Shown here: one piece after another, positions 1 to 13,273 of the stretch | Position numbering within the stretch: position 1 is the stretch's first letter | Layout: each line of letters begins with the position of its first letter | Notes under the pieces: model-generated | The model's input: the letters and a program-made list of their open reading frames with translations, nothing else | What the model was told of the DNA's origin: nothing | Database searches by the model: none | NCBI GenBank assembly: GCA_002150815.3 | Contig: NDFF03000370.1 | Span: 1 to 64,000, forward strand | Direction of reading: 5' to 3' | DNA: 64,000 nt | DNA from: Grammothele lineata | Lineage: Eukaryota > Basidiomycota > Agaricomycetes > Polyporales > Polyporaceae | Made by a program: the position numbers and the translations under genes

Positions 1-1340
1 TATATACACGAGCAGGAGTAGCATACGTAAGCGAGTGATGGTAAGGATGTCCGCATGTGAACTAAATACAAGTACAAGGATGTACATATCCGGAACAAAG
101 GAACAGGTCACAAGTACAGCTACGCACAGCCAAAGAATCACAGAAGCGTCGTAGAACGCACAGGAATACACAGGACAGTGATAGAAGACAAGAGACCATG
201 CGGTATCGAAAGATAGAAGTATCGTACAGCAATCCAGTGTCCGTGACTACGTAACAGTCCTAAATACGGTAAGTTCAACACACCGCGCGCGAGCTCGACT
301 GGTGAGCCTGAGGGTCGCGGAGACTTAATGTGGCGACATGCACCGAGTGCATCTTGGGCGTCGCATCGGGGCGACTCGCACACGAAGGGCCTGCGCGCAC
401 CGTCGTAACGCAAGATCTACGGTCGGTCGCGATTTGCGAAGCGATTTGAATGTGTTTTGGGTGGTTGCGATCGTACGAGGAAGCCGGAGAGACCGCGAGT
501 GGACAGTGTTAGGTCTCGGTCAGCTGGTGGGGTTGTTGTAATCGCGCTTGCAGGCATATTTGTGAGGCGCAAGCGCGCGCACAAGCTCGAGGTTTCGACC
601 ATATTCAAGTTGCGGTCGGGACTGCGGCAGGGCTAGAATTGGGATTGCCAGTAGAGGGTTGTAGGACACCCGTGGCGAACAAGGAACGAAGTCGTCAAGA
701 TTCAGTAACTTGGTGCGAGAGCAGGCCAAAGGCCCAAAACACATCTTTCTCTCCATATTAATACATAGTTTTGAGGCAACCTGCATGCGCTAGCTTGCTG
801 TTAGAGTGTGCCTGTCCATTGGATCACCGCGCGCCGCAGGCACACAGTGACTGGTTGACTTCACGTCTGAGACGAGTCCGATGAGCCTCATTCTGAGCAC
901 TCACTGCCTTGCCTGTCGAGGGCAGATGAGCGGCCGAGTTCAAGTGAGAGGCAGAGAAGCATATTGTATAATGTAGCTGACAAAATGTGCATATTACAGG
1001 CAAACATTACAAGTGCTGTCTTTCAGGAGCCGGGGTGCAGAACTGCATTCAGCGCGATGTGCGCCAGCGCCTGTGAAGGACGGTAGCATGGCACCTTGTG
1101 TCTGGGGTCCTGCTTGAACTTCGCCCACCGCCACGTCGTCACTTGTCCTTTCTCTCTCTCGTCTGTCGCTTTCCTCGCCCACCTGCTCCTCACTCCTTCC
1201 GCCTCAGCCTTCAATTCTATTGAGTCACAGTATCTATTTCGCTTCTGCAGCAACTCCAGAACTTACCCTCAAGGTCAAGGCTATTGTCACTGGTCCCCGA
1301 TGATACCCACTTCCATGGTGAGCACTGCAACAACCCCACC
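1..1340. other. No recognisable gene (5' edge of window)
   Basis: Short open frames on both strands overlap and none shows a recognisable motif, a plausible intron pattern or a sustained codon bias. The + frame that opens near 1096 is proline/serine-rich and runs into the duplicated segment described next, so the first part of a real gene could begin here, but nothing supports a start. Confidence 0.4.
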
Positions 1341-1347
1341 AATGCCT

Positions 1348-1740
1348 GTGCACGCTGGCGTGCCTCTATACTCTGCCCAGTCCTCCCCTCATCCCCCAGA
1401 TACGCCTGATACCCCCGAGTCATCCATGTCGATGTTGCCCGCGTCTTTCACGCCGCCGTCCAGAAATTCGGGCATCAGGACCACTCGGTCTGAGTCGTCA
1501 GGAGTGGGATCATCAGCGCACCCGACGGCGTTGACTGTCAACTTCTGCCGTCGCCGCAGCGATGTGCGCGCGCGCGGTGTACTCCCCAACCGGTGTCCCT
1601 GCGCCCATGCTGGTCTTCGCACCCAGGTCGCAGCAGCCACTGTCAGCCTTGCGGCCGAAGTCCATCCCTGCCTGTGCCCGTCCACGCCGGCGCGCCCCCG
1701 TACTCCGCGCAGTCCTCGCTCTACGCCCCCGACATTCCTG
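1348..1740 (+). repeat. Imperfect direct duplication, period about 332 bp, possibly coding
   Basis: Two 61-nt units at 1348-1408 and 1680-1740 match at 43 of 61 positions without gaps. In the first 39 nt, seven of nine differences fall on the third position of one reading frame, so both copies encode almost the same peptide (VHAG, then P, then YSAQSS). That is the mark of a duplicated protein-coding segment. The copies lie in different frames of the genomic strand (332 is not a multiple of 3), so an intron or frameshift must separate them. Flanking sequence up to about 2040 is Ser/Thr/Pro-rich. I do not recognise the protein. Confidence 0.5.
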
Positions 1741-2040
1741 TTGTGCCTGAGCTCTCAACCGTGACGTCGACGTCGACGTCCCCCACATCGTCCTCGTCCC
1801 CGTCGACACCACTCGGATGTGAGGACGACTCCGTCTGGGTCATCAGGAGCGTGACCGTTGGTTCGCTGAACAACGTCAACGTGTTCTCGATGTCGTCACC
1901 CCCCAGGGCCCCACCACCGCGCATCGCATGTCCGCGTCCACGTCCGCCACGATGTACGTGCGCGCGGTGCCTGCCGTGCTCATGCTTGAAGGCGAAGTAT
2001 GGCGACATCTTCGCGTGCGTCAACCCATGCGTACGGTAGA

Positions 2041-4306
<2,266 letters not shown>

Positions 4307-5505
4307 GCGATGACGCGATGGCGCTCTCATCTCCGTCGCCTTCATCACCCTATTCGACTTGCACTCTCCTCGCCCTGATCTGGCTCCTGGGTTCTGTCGT
4401 TTCCGGCGTCCTCTGGCTCTCCGATTCTACGGTAGACTTACACCAGATGTGTACTCGTAGGGTGAAAGCCAAACCATTTTTGACAATATACTGTACTGAG
4501 AATGAAGCTGAATCAAGTCTAGAAAATGTTTCGAAGGTGAGGCGAGAACGCCGTACTTGACATACAAGCAAACACAGGAGTGAATGTCGTGATCTTGAGT
4601 CGAACACGTCCACCCCTTGGCTGATCAATCACTGGCTCGTGCCCCCGTCTTGCCAGTAACCTGCGACACTCTTTCTGGCCCGCGAACACCGGAGCCGAAA
4701 AGTTTGACAGACAGCTTCGAATCCCAACATCTTCTCCGAGGAGTTGGTAGCCATGCGCTGCGTCCGGCCCGGGATAGCGCCATGACGTCAAACATTCAGC
4801 TATCAAACTACGGAGAATAGGTTTATATTAGCCACCGGTGACTAGTGATCGTTAAGAGAGTTCAGTGTCTTCTGTGAAAGTACTCAGTTTCTTGCATTCG
4901 ACAAGTACAGGTACTACACAGATACGCTACAAGGAACGGACCGTCCCCTGGACGACAAGTTCAACTCGCCTCCGGTCTTTGTCGCAGCGCCCTCCGAAAC
5001 GCGGAAACAGAGGTCAGAACATGAAGGTTTAAATGGCATGTGTATGGCACGTTCGTGTCAACGTAGCCTCCCCCGCTAGGGCTTTACCATTCTAGTCCCG
5101 CTTTCTTCACTATTTTATCCTTGGAATTGTTCCCAGCTGGAGCTTGCCTTACCATGTCGCGCAGCGTTCAACGTTTAAAGTGGAAGGCACAGTCCCGGTG
5201 CTGTCTTGAAGCACATTCGGAAGCTCTGCATGCATGATCAGACGCGCAAACTCTTGAGCACCCGAGAGGTTCCGGTGCGGCCACGCGCAGTGGCGCGTTG
5301 CACAAAGACATCGTCGGTAGGCGGGACGGCCACAAAGAGCTTTGGGCGGTGCATATGTATAACGTCGGCGGACACTAACGCCGCCGTCCGTCTGGACACC
5401 CCTTCCACTGAGCTTCCCTTGACAAACACCATCCGTGCACGTACGGCCCTCACCTGCGCCACCCATCCAATACGCCAGCCCGCCACACGACGCCAACCAT
5501 AAGGA
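4307..5505. other. Intergenic, no gene seen
   Basis: About 1.2 kb with only short overlapping open frames on both strands. The first part must hold the xylanase 3' UTR. I see no domain, RNA gene or repeat. Confidence 0.5.
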
Positions 5506-6135
5506 ATGCCGAAGCTACACCTCTACCTCGTCTCCTACGACGACACCCGAATACCCGTCCCCTCTTCCTCATCATCCACAACCGCACCGGCATCCGCATC
5601 GTCCTCAATACCCTCACTCCGCATCCACTGGGCCCTCCTCCTCGCGCCCCCGCCCGCGCGCGAACGCGCCTCGCAGCGCGCGGGCTCGCTCGCGCGCCCC
5701 TGCGTGCGCGTGCACGCGACGCGCCGGTGCGGTCGGTGGGCCGTCGAGCGGCGTGCGGTCGAGAGCGCGCGGTCGCCCGCGCTGCTCGGGCGCGTGCGCG
5801 TCGGGGTGCTCGACGCGAGGGATGGAGGGGAGGCGGAGAGGGTGATGTGTGCGGTGAGGGTGAAAGGGGAGGAAGCGGCGGTCGAGGGAGGAGGCGAAGA
5901 GGGGGAAGGAGAGTCGAAGGGCTCCGGAGGAATGAGGGAGTGGGACTGTCGGTCATGGGTAGAGGACGCGCTGCAGGCACTCGCGCGAGCGGGGCTGCTG
6001 AGTTGGCGGATGGTCGCGAACCTAGAGGACGTATTCGAGTTTGCGCGGCGGTTCGCGGAGCGGGTCGTTGCAGAGGGGTTGGATGTGGGCTACGGGATCC
6101 CGGCGACGGTCGAATACCCGGGGACGCGGTCGTGA
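5506..6135 (+). CDS. Small conserved fungal hypothetical protein
   Basis: A single-exon frame of 209 codons starting with ATG at 5506. It opens with a hydrophobic strand-like segment (MPKLHLYLVSYDD), then a Ser-rich loop, a short IHWALLLAPP segment, a long Arg/Ala- and then Glu/Gly-rich central part, and a C-terminal block with WDCRSWVEDALQAL and LLSW. A core of this kind (short beta segments, then a W-C-SWV-D-L helix) is familiar from uncharacterised small proteins that are common in Agaricomycetes. No catalytic motif is visible and I do not assign a function. The low-complexity centre is very GC-rich, so an unrecognised short intron there is possible. A 264-codon open frame on the opposite strand is a shadow of the same composition. 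Confidence 0.55.
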   Translation: MPKLHLYLVSYDDTRIPVPSSSSSTTAPASASSSIPSLRIHWALLLAPPPARERASQRAGSLARPCVRVHATRRCGRWAVERRAVESARSPALLGRVRVGVLDARDGGEAERVMCAVRVKGEEAAVEGGGEEGEGESKGSGGMREWDCRSWVEDALQALARAGLLSWRMVANLEDVFEFARRFAERVVAEGLDVGYGIPATVEYPGTRS

Positions 6136-6348
6136 GTGGTCCCCCGTTTGGCTGTATCGGAACTTGACGACTCAGTTCGGTGGATAGACTCCCCAGAATA
6201 TTGAGAAAAAGCTTGGAGCACAACCATCGCTCGGGCAGAACCACAGTTCAGTGACACATACAGCTATAGGGTTCTTCCTGTCTAATTTCTTCGGATGAGC
6301 GACGTGCTTAGCGAGAGATAAACTGAACTGCTCACCTCACAGAGCCGC

Positions 6349-7523
6349 CTACTGGGGGTCCAGAGTGTCCACCCATCGCTTGATCCTTCGCCAGCATCGG
6401 CGAACCTCATCAGGCCACGTCGCCGAAACGTTAGCCATAATGAGGAAATCATGACTCAAACGGGCCGGGATGTCTTCTGTTGCCGCATACGATATTACGG
6501 GGACGCCTGCCTCTTTGAGATGGCCGATGAGGGTGGTGATTGACGGAACGAAGTTCTCTGCAGCGCCGTAGTAGACAAGGGTCGGCGGCCACTGCTTTGG
6601 AAAAGGGTGCAAGGAAGGAGAAAAGTAGGGCGAAGATAGATGCTCTCGGGTTAGATGTCCCAGAAGTCGCGCCATCTGTGGACGGTCGGCATCCCTGTAG
6701 AGGTCGTGAGCACGCCTCCATTCAGAGAGGGACATTCGCCGGGTAACAACTCACGCGGAGAGGTCACACCACGGGCTGAGAAGGATGATGCCTGCTGGGG
6801 AGGGTAGGGTTTGGTTCTCGGATAGGTGACGTTGCAGTGCCAGGACTAGGTGAGCCCCAGCGGAATCGCCAACCAGGATAACACGATGTGGGGGTATGTT
6901 CAGGGCTTTGAGGAGGTGCTGGTACGCAGATAATGCCTCGAGCAATTGTTGAGGGAACGGTCGCTTGGCGTCCTCTTCACTAGAGCCCACGAGTGAATAC
7001 TCCAGGGCTGGTGATATCGAAGATCAATGACCAGTTCGAGCTTTGGGGAGAGGCAAAGCGTTCTCACATAAGACAGCAGCACACACGCCATGCTGAATGT
7101 TGCAGAAGCTGAGCATTTTGTAGAAATTTGAGCCGTATAGCTCACCTGCACCAGTCCTCGAGGTATGTCTACATGTGGGTGATGCTGTGAGACAACGCTG
7201 AGAAAACACGGGATAATATACACACTAGAAAACCCAGACCGCACGTCCTTCGCGCTCCCCAGCATATACCCGCCTCCATGGAATTGCAATGCCACGAAGC
7301 CGGTCAACGCAAGTTCACTAGGGGTCTTACTTTCAGCGTCCGTACGCCGCCACCAAACACCATCCACAGGGCGGGCCTTGACATGAGCCTCGTTTGCCCA
7401 TCGCTTCAGTTCTTCACCGACTTGGCTCAGATCGACAGGAGGGATAGTCTCTTCCGCGGTGCTGACTGCGGGCAATGTTTTGGGACGGCGGATATGGCCC
7501 AGTGCACGACGAACGACATCCAT
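6349..7523 (-). CDS. Alpha/beta hydrolase fold-3 (HSL-type) esterase/lipase
   Basis: Probable serine esterase of the hormone-sensitive-lipase group, acting on short esters or lactones. Visible motifs: the oxyanion-hole sequence QFHGGGY in the first exon, the nucleophile elbow GDSAGAH followed by LSPWCDLS, and the catalytic His in SHDF near the end. Several introns interrupt the gene. One clear intron lies at 6695-6754 (GTGAGT...CTACAG), another ends just before the LEYSLVGSSEED segment near 7008, and a donor follows PRGLVQ near 7145; the middle exons are only approximate. The catalytic acid is normally an Asp after a GGAE-like turn; here the turn reads YYGAAENFVPS, with no Asp. The first in-frame ATG is at 7523 (MDVVRRAL); hydrophobic residues upstream leave an additional 5' exon possible. 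Confidence 0.8.
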
Positions 7524-8123
7524 GTCAGATGTAGCGGGAGGGGTGAGCGGAGGGAAACGTTGAGGCAGCAGGATCGCTCGAGGTGATCGCAGCAAGAAGA
7601 TATGTTGTATGACATGATGGATTGGGGGCGAGAAGAGGTACAGGCGAGAGTAGATACACGTGCAGAGAAGCACGAATCGGGCGGGGAGCGGGCGTTGTGG
7701 GGGATGAAGTGCTTGGTGGGAGAGGAGAGGAAGAAAGATGTGTACGAATCACCGGCTCTGCCCCTCGAGCTCGACGAGGCCCGAGCAGCGCAGCCTGGAA
7801 AGGCCGAGCGCTGAGACATCCGGTCGCTCTCCGCCCTGCTTTGGCACAGACCCACCATCGAACTCTGCCAGATGCCTAGCGAGCCGGTCGGCCTGCAATT
7901 TGACGTGAGGTGCGTGCAGAACAAACGCACGCGCACTTGATGATATACCTCTCAGGGCGTCTATTCCACGTGGCTTCGCCTGCGAGAACCGATCCTGCTG
8001 CCTACACAACTTGTCCTTGTCCTCTCTTAACCGCTTCTACTGCAGCTGCTACATATATCATTCCCTTTGTACTGGGCTCTCATCGTTCTGAACTGCCCGG
8101 TAGCTCGATCCTCGTTCTCCGCC
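7524..8123. other. Intergenic between divergent genes
   Basis: About 600 bp between the start of the minus-strand hydrolase and the first plausible plus-strand start. Open frames here lack ATG starts or recognisable motifs. Confidence 0.4.
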
Positions 8124-8505
8124 ATGACCGAGCTCCCGCCCACCGACACCCCTCTCGTGTCACCTCCTAGTACTCCCGACGTCATCCGCCTGCCCCTCAT
8201 CCTCTTTGAACAGCCGGCGTGCTCGGGGAGGGGGCATTAACGTCACTCCCCTATCCTCGCGAGATGGAATACAAAAAGGCTGGGCATCCGCACGTCAGGT
8301 TCCCCGGTTGCACGTCGCTCTACGCCTACGGACCACAGACTGACCGCACTCTTCCCCTCGTAGCCCCTCAACGAGCATCCGCTACTCCCTCTGCTTCTTT
8401 CCTCTTCGTCCTAGCCGCGCAAATTACAGATTTCCCCATCTAGCCACTCGCCGTCGAAATCTACATCCACGACGGCTCTCGCGACTCTCTGATGGTCCCA
8501 GGACA

Positions 8506-9042
8506 ATGAACGCCTACACCCATCGCACGACTTGCTCTCGGACGATGCGTTCTTACCCTAGGAGCTGCCTCAAGTCAGCCTACCCGTCTCGTCAAATCTC
8601 CTCAGAGGACTCGGACGTCGATGCAGACTCAAGCTCTGACTGGGACTCCGACGAAGACCCCTACCCGGTTTCGGAAAGGCTCGCACACCTCCGGGACGTC
8701 GCACAGCGGGCCTCTCACTCTCGCCCTCGCTCCGCCTCCTCCGCCTCTTCCTCTGCCTCATCTTTCTCAACGGCATCACACCCCAGTCACCACAGACAAG
8801 TGTCGTTCCGGGACGGGCACGACATTCAGTTCTACAACCCGCAGAGGCCAATCGTTGGCATACCGATGGATCGTGACGCGGACGCAGCCCCTGCCCTGCG
8901 GCCCCCCGCGCCTACGCCCTCGCCCTCGCCGATGCCGAGCACGATGCTCACGCCGCGTACTCCGAAAGTTCTAGCAGCAACGGCGAACCTGGTCAGGTTG
9001 TTTACGCCGAGGAAGGTGCCGATATGTCGCCGTTGGCCATGA
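8506..9042 (+). CDS. Ser/Asp-rich hypothetical protein
   Basis: Open frame of 178 codons beginning with ATG at 8506. It carries a basic Cys-containing patch (RSYPRSCLKSAY), a long Ser/Asp acidic run around residues 30-50, poly-Ser, a segment QVSFRDGHDIQFYNPQ, and a Pro/Ser-rich tail with TPRTPK. The SCLK...VSF spacing recalls basidiomycete proteins with a short conserved K-S-V-x-F patch, but I do not recognise a domain. An upstream exon is possible: an ATG at 8124 opens a Pro-rich peptide (MTELPPTDTPLVSPPS) that ends at a GT near 8218, so the full gene may span 8124-9042. Function unknown; probably largely disordered. Confidence 0.4.
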   Translation: MNAYTHRTTCSRTMRSYPRSCLKSAYPSRQISSEDSDVDADSSSDWDSDEDPYPVSERLAHLRDVAQRASHSRPRSASSASSSASSFSTASHPSHHRQVSFRDGHDIQFYNPQRPIVGIPMDRDADAAPALRPPAPTPSPSPMPSTMLTPRTPKVLAATANLVRLFTPRKVPICRRWP

Positions 9043-9819
9043 TGCTCTCTTGAACTCGAACACGTCTGTGGACTGTAGGGTTTATGCTGTTTTCTCTTCT
9101 TTTATTGAATTGTCTGTCTTCCAACACTGATTCAGATGTAACGCTTGAACCTGGATTGTCCCGTGAAACGTGGAATACACTGTGGTGAATTCCCAGATGC
9201 ACAACCGCAAAGGGTGTGGATCCCATACGAGGATACCGACGGTCTATCTGACGCTAGTGCTGAAGTCACTTTGTGAGAGAACGAGATAGGATCAATGCAT
9301 TCTGTCAACGTCCGGACGTACCTATGGACTGAAACGAGGTGGCTTGAATCTTCTGCTAGGTGTCCGGCCGGACCGTTATAGGAGTAACGGATCACTTGCT
9401 CAAAACGATAACTTTACCGGGCCAACCGTGGGGGACTGCGTCGTGTTGTGGCCAGCGCCGTCGGAACCTTCAACGTGGAAGCTTTGACCCGATGGTAGCT
9501 GTTACTTGAAGGACAAACCCTCTGTAGTCGGCGGAGAAGTGCTCCTACATATGTAACGGACTCTAAGACGCTCATGAGATCAAGGTACCGGTAACGTTCG
9601 ATATAAGCAGAGTGGTTAATGTATATCGCAGTTGAAGCCGTCGGGATATCGATATGTAGTGTGCATGTCATTTTGTCAATCCAGAGTAGTTTCCCACGGG
9701 TGCTACGCAAGATCTTAACAAGATCTACGAGATCTATGTCCCGTTGGTAACGCTCTCGATCCTTACCTGCTGTACGTCTCTTCCTCCACATACGATAATA
9801 CCCCCATACACACTCTGCG
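9043..9819. other. Intergenic, no supported gene
   Basis: A minus-strand frame of 155 codons (9414-9881) overlaps the first exon of the ankyrin gene and shows no recognisable motif; I regard it as chance. Nothing else is visible in about 780 bp. Confidence 0.4.
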
Positions 9820-10764
9820 ATGGCGTCCGATGGTGCTAGCAACAGTACGTCACGGATCCACAGGTGCTGTGTCCTCCACAAGTCTCATGAGACGAGGCAG
9901 ATGAGAGGCTGCTCGCCGCGGCCCGGTCCGACAACGAGGACATGCTCCTCGAGATATTCGAGGCCGGCAACTACGACATCAACGCTCAGGATGGGTGCGT
10001 GTTTGCAGTAGTCGCCGCGGTCGGGCACATTGACATTGTCGATGACGCAGGCTAGGGAATACCGGTACGCATCCCCGCTGTTCTCGTCCACTCAGGCTTC
10101 AAGGTCGCTGAACGGCGCCGTCTTCAACTCCCCCTCTTGAATCGTTGTCCCCCTACCTATGTATGCGACGCGACTATGAGATAGCTCTTCACTACGCGTG
10201 AGTATGTCTCTACGGTTCGCATTAGGTGTCCTGGCCCATATCTCACGAGCGCATCGATCTCCTCGGATTGCGCAGCGCATCCAACGGCTACCTCGACGTC
10301 CTCGAGCACATTCTCGAGCAAGAAGGATGTGACGTCGATCCTCAGAACCGCATTGAGAAGGCGACGCCTCTTCACCTCGCGCTGAGAATAGAAGATGACG
10401 ACCTCCGGCTGGCCGTCTTCGAGAGCTTGCTCGATGCGGGAGCGGATACCAAGTAAGTCTCTCGGTTCTCTCTGTGATCCGTGGCTTGTTTGTGGAAGGT
10501 CGGATACAGAGGTTGATTGCCCCGTGTGCGCGCAGGATCAAGGACAAGAACGGAGAGACGGTCTTCGATCTTGTGTCCCCTGAAGATACGGAGATTCGTG
10601 CGCTGCTGAGGAAGACGCAAGCGCAGGCGAGCATCTCCCATGACGACGTCGCTAATGGTGAGTATATCGTGATATCTCTCAAGCAAAAAGACGTAGCTAA
10701 CGTTAGCACAGATGATGACGATGAAGAGGGATCTGGGTCGGGATCGGGATCGGATGACGAGTAA
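9820..10764 (+). CDS. Ankyrin-repeat protein (YGL242C-like), seven exons
   Basis: Small cytosolic ankyrin protein similar in layout to yeast YGL242C, whose role is unknown. Deduced exons: 9820-9844, 9892-9994, 10051-10064, 10185-10197, 10276-10452, 10536-10657 and 10712-10764. Each junction keeps phase and joining yields a continuous ankyrin sequence: DNEDMLLEIFEAGNYDINAQDG, with DGLGNTALHYAASNG built across four exons, then a second repeat with ATPLHLA and SLLDAGADTK, then KDKNGETVFDL, and an acidic Asp/Glu-Gly-Ser tail. Exons 3 and 4 are only 14 and 13 nt long; together they encode the LGNTALHYA helix pair of the first ankyrin repeat, which strongly supports them. The start ATG gives MASDGASN before the first intron. 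Assignment to the family is firm; function is not known. Confidence 0.88.
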
Positions 10765-10932
10765 CTTATTATACACTTCACTGTAGATCTAACAGGAATT
10801 CACGCTGTAGAACAACCTCAGGCTGAGTAGACGCATCACACGACAACTCAATGAGCAGGAACAATCTATGTCTTTGTACACGAACAGGATATACTACTAC
10901 TGTACTGACCCCAGCACCAACCCACCACTAGA

Positions 10933-13273
10933 CTACGCAATGAGCTTTCCGCTTGACCACTCCTTGAACGTCGGTGTGTCCTTGATCCACTGGACGAGCT
11001 CCGCGCGCTTTACTTTCGTGCCCTTGTCGTTTGACTCGATCTTGCGCTTCTGGCCATCAACGAGCTCCCACCGCTGCTCCTTGACGGTTACGAGGCCCTC
11101 CTTGAGCTCGTCCCCGCCGAGGATGATCGCGAACGGCACCTCGTCCCGCTCGCCCGCCGCGAATTGCGCGGGCAGCTTCGGTTTCGCCTTGAACATGAAG
11201 TCCGTCTACGCCACCGCACACGAGGCTCAGTCAGCTTCGCCGTCTATCGCGCTCAGAGCACAGACGTACCTTAATCCCCGCCTCCCGCAGCTCCCTCGCA
11301 AGCGCAACCCGCTCCGACAGCAGCCCATCGCCCGCAGCCATCACGAACGCCATCGTCTCCTTGCTCCTCATCCCCCTCTCCGCCCACTTGGGCCACACGA
11401 GCGCGAAGATGCGGTCGAGCCCGATGCTGATGCCCACGCACGGCAGCGTCGCGGCCTTCTTGCCCTCGCCCGCCGCCGCCGCGGTGAACATCCCCACGAG
11501 ATTGTCGTACCGGCCCCCGGCGGCGATCGAGCCGACCCCGACTTGCGACTCGTCGACCTCCTCGTCTTCGTCGGCGGTCGCTGCGGCCTTCGTTTTCTTT
11601 TTCTTTTCTGGTACTGCGGGGGTTTCTGAGGGGGCAGGGGTGGAGGAAGAGGACGCGAAGGCGTTAGATTTCATTCCAGGCGGGGCGGACGCCTCGACGA
11701 TAGCCTCGTAGATGATGCCGGTGTAATAGTCGAGCCCGCGCGCGAGGGACATGTCGAACGAGAGCTTGTCGAGGACCTGGTACGCCCCGAGGTACGTGAA
11801 GAGGAGGCCCATCTCCTCAATGCCCGCCTTCGCGCTTGGGTTCGCCATCAGCGCCGCGTCTGCTCGAAGGGTCTCGAGGAGCTCGGGGCCGCCTACGAAC
11901 GAAAGGGACCCGGCTGTTAGTACGGGGGGAGGGGGCAGGGGAGTAGGAAACGGCGGACGACGCACCTTTGTGCTTGACGTACTCCCCAATCTTGTCCGCG
12001 ACAGCAGGGTCGAGGCCCTTCTCGTCCGTCATCTCCTTCTTGACGTCCGACCAGGCCATTTTGTCAAGTTTGTCGACCGCGGACGAGATCGTCCGGATCT
12101 TTTCTGGCGGTACACCGCACACCTCGAAGATGCCGTCCAGGATCTTGCGGTGGTTCATCTGTGTGCCATGCTGAGTGAGCCCCACCACCCATGAGGAGAG
12201 TAGAGCAGGCGTACCTTGATGATGAAGTCACCGACTTCTAGACGAGTGAGGATTGTGCAGACCAAGCTGATGATCTCTGCGTCGGGGATCATGGCGTCGA
12301 ATACGCCTGCGATGTCAAAGTCCTATGTAGGTCCCCACAACTAATTTCAGTACCGGCACACGAGCAGTAGGGAGAGGTGCCGGGGTCGCTACGTACCGCT
12401 TGAGAGAACTCGCGCATACGGCCCTTGCTCATGACAGGGTTGTCCCTCCTGTACACCTTCCCGACCTGCCAGAGTTTCGCCTGAGTCGCAATACCGCCGC
12501 CCATCGCGAGGTACCGCGCAAGGGGGACAGTGTGGTCGTATCGAAGCGCGAGCTGCTCGCCGCCCTGGTCCATGAGGTCGAAGATGAGCTTCTGGTCCTC
12601 ACCGTACTTGCCGGTGAGGACCTCCTTGCGCTCGAACACGGGCGTGTCGAGCTGGCTCCCGCCGAACGTCGTGAAGCACTCCTTGACGATCCGCTCGACG
12701 TGCTCCCTGCAGAACATCTCCCCCGGGCCGTAGTCGCGGGTTCCCTACACGTCCGTGCACCGTGCGTCGTGCGTCGTGCATCGCGGAAGGGAGAGCAAAA
12801 GAACCTTTCCCGTGAGCTCGACAGCAGCGCGCACCCTTACCCGTACCCCCGCTCACCTTCGCAGTCTTCAACAACATCCTCTCCTTCTTCTTCTCGCCCT
12901 TCGCGCCCCCCTGCCCGCTCGCGGCCGCGAGGGCCCGCTTGAGCTCCCCGAGCCGCTTCTTCGCCTCCTCGACCGCGGGGCTCCCGTCGCCCGCGCTCTT
13001 GCGGAGCTCGGTGAGCAGCGCGCTCTGTGCCGCCGCCTCCGCTGCGAGCGCGTCCACGCCCTGTCCTGCTACGGGTTCTGCTGGTGGTGCGGGGGACGCC
13101 GCGCTGGCCATGTGTCGTCGTCGGGTGCAGGAGTTCGGTTGTAGTATTGGTGGTGTCGGTGGCGGATACGAAGACGAAGACGGCGGTGAGGAGACGGAGG
13201 AAGCGGGAGATCTGGGCGATCGATGGGAGCGGGAGAGGAGAGCGCAGGCGCGGTGGGCCTGCAGCCGGAGCAT
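10933..13273 (-). CDS. HTS1: Histidyl-tRNA synthetase, likely cytosolic and mitochondrial
   Basis: Class II aminoacyl-tRNA synthetase charging tRNA-His. A WHEP-like N-terminal helix pair ([11 protein letters not shown] to LGELKRALA) is followed by motif 1 and 2 regions: [40 protein letters not shown] and REFSQA|DFDIAG across an intron. Then come the histidine-specific motifs RGLDYYTG and AAGGRYDNL, motif 3 [11 protein letters not shown], and the C-terminal anticodon-binding domain ending SGKLIA. At least five introns interrupt it. The first ATG (13273) gives an Arg-rich, acid-free leader ([16 protein letters not shown]) typical of mitochondrial import; a second in-frame ATG at 13111 ([10 protein letters not shown]) would give a cytosolic form, as known for yeast HTS1. 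An unusual Ser/Pro then Lys/Ala then Asp/Glu-rich insert of about 40 residues separates the two histidine motifs. Confidence 0.95.

Noticed and set aside
5450..6244. 264-codon minus-strand open frame rich in Arg, Pro and Ala
   Set aside because: Antisense to the small hypothetical gene and open only because of high GC; no motif, composition typical of a shadow frame.
9414..9881. 155-codon minus-strand frame
   Set aside because: Overlaps the first exons of the ankyrin gene, lacks recognisable sequence and codon structure.
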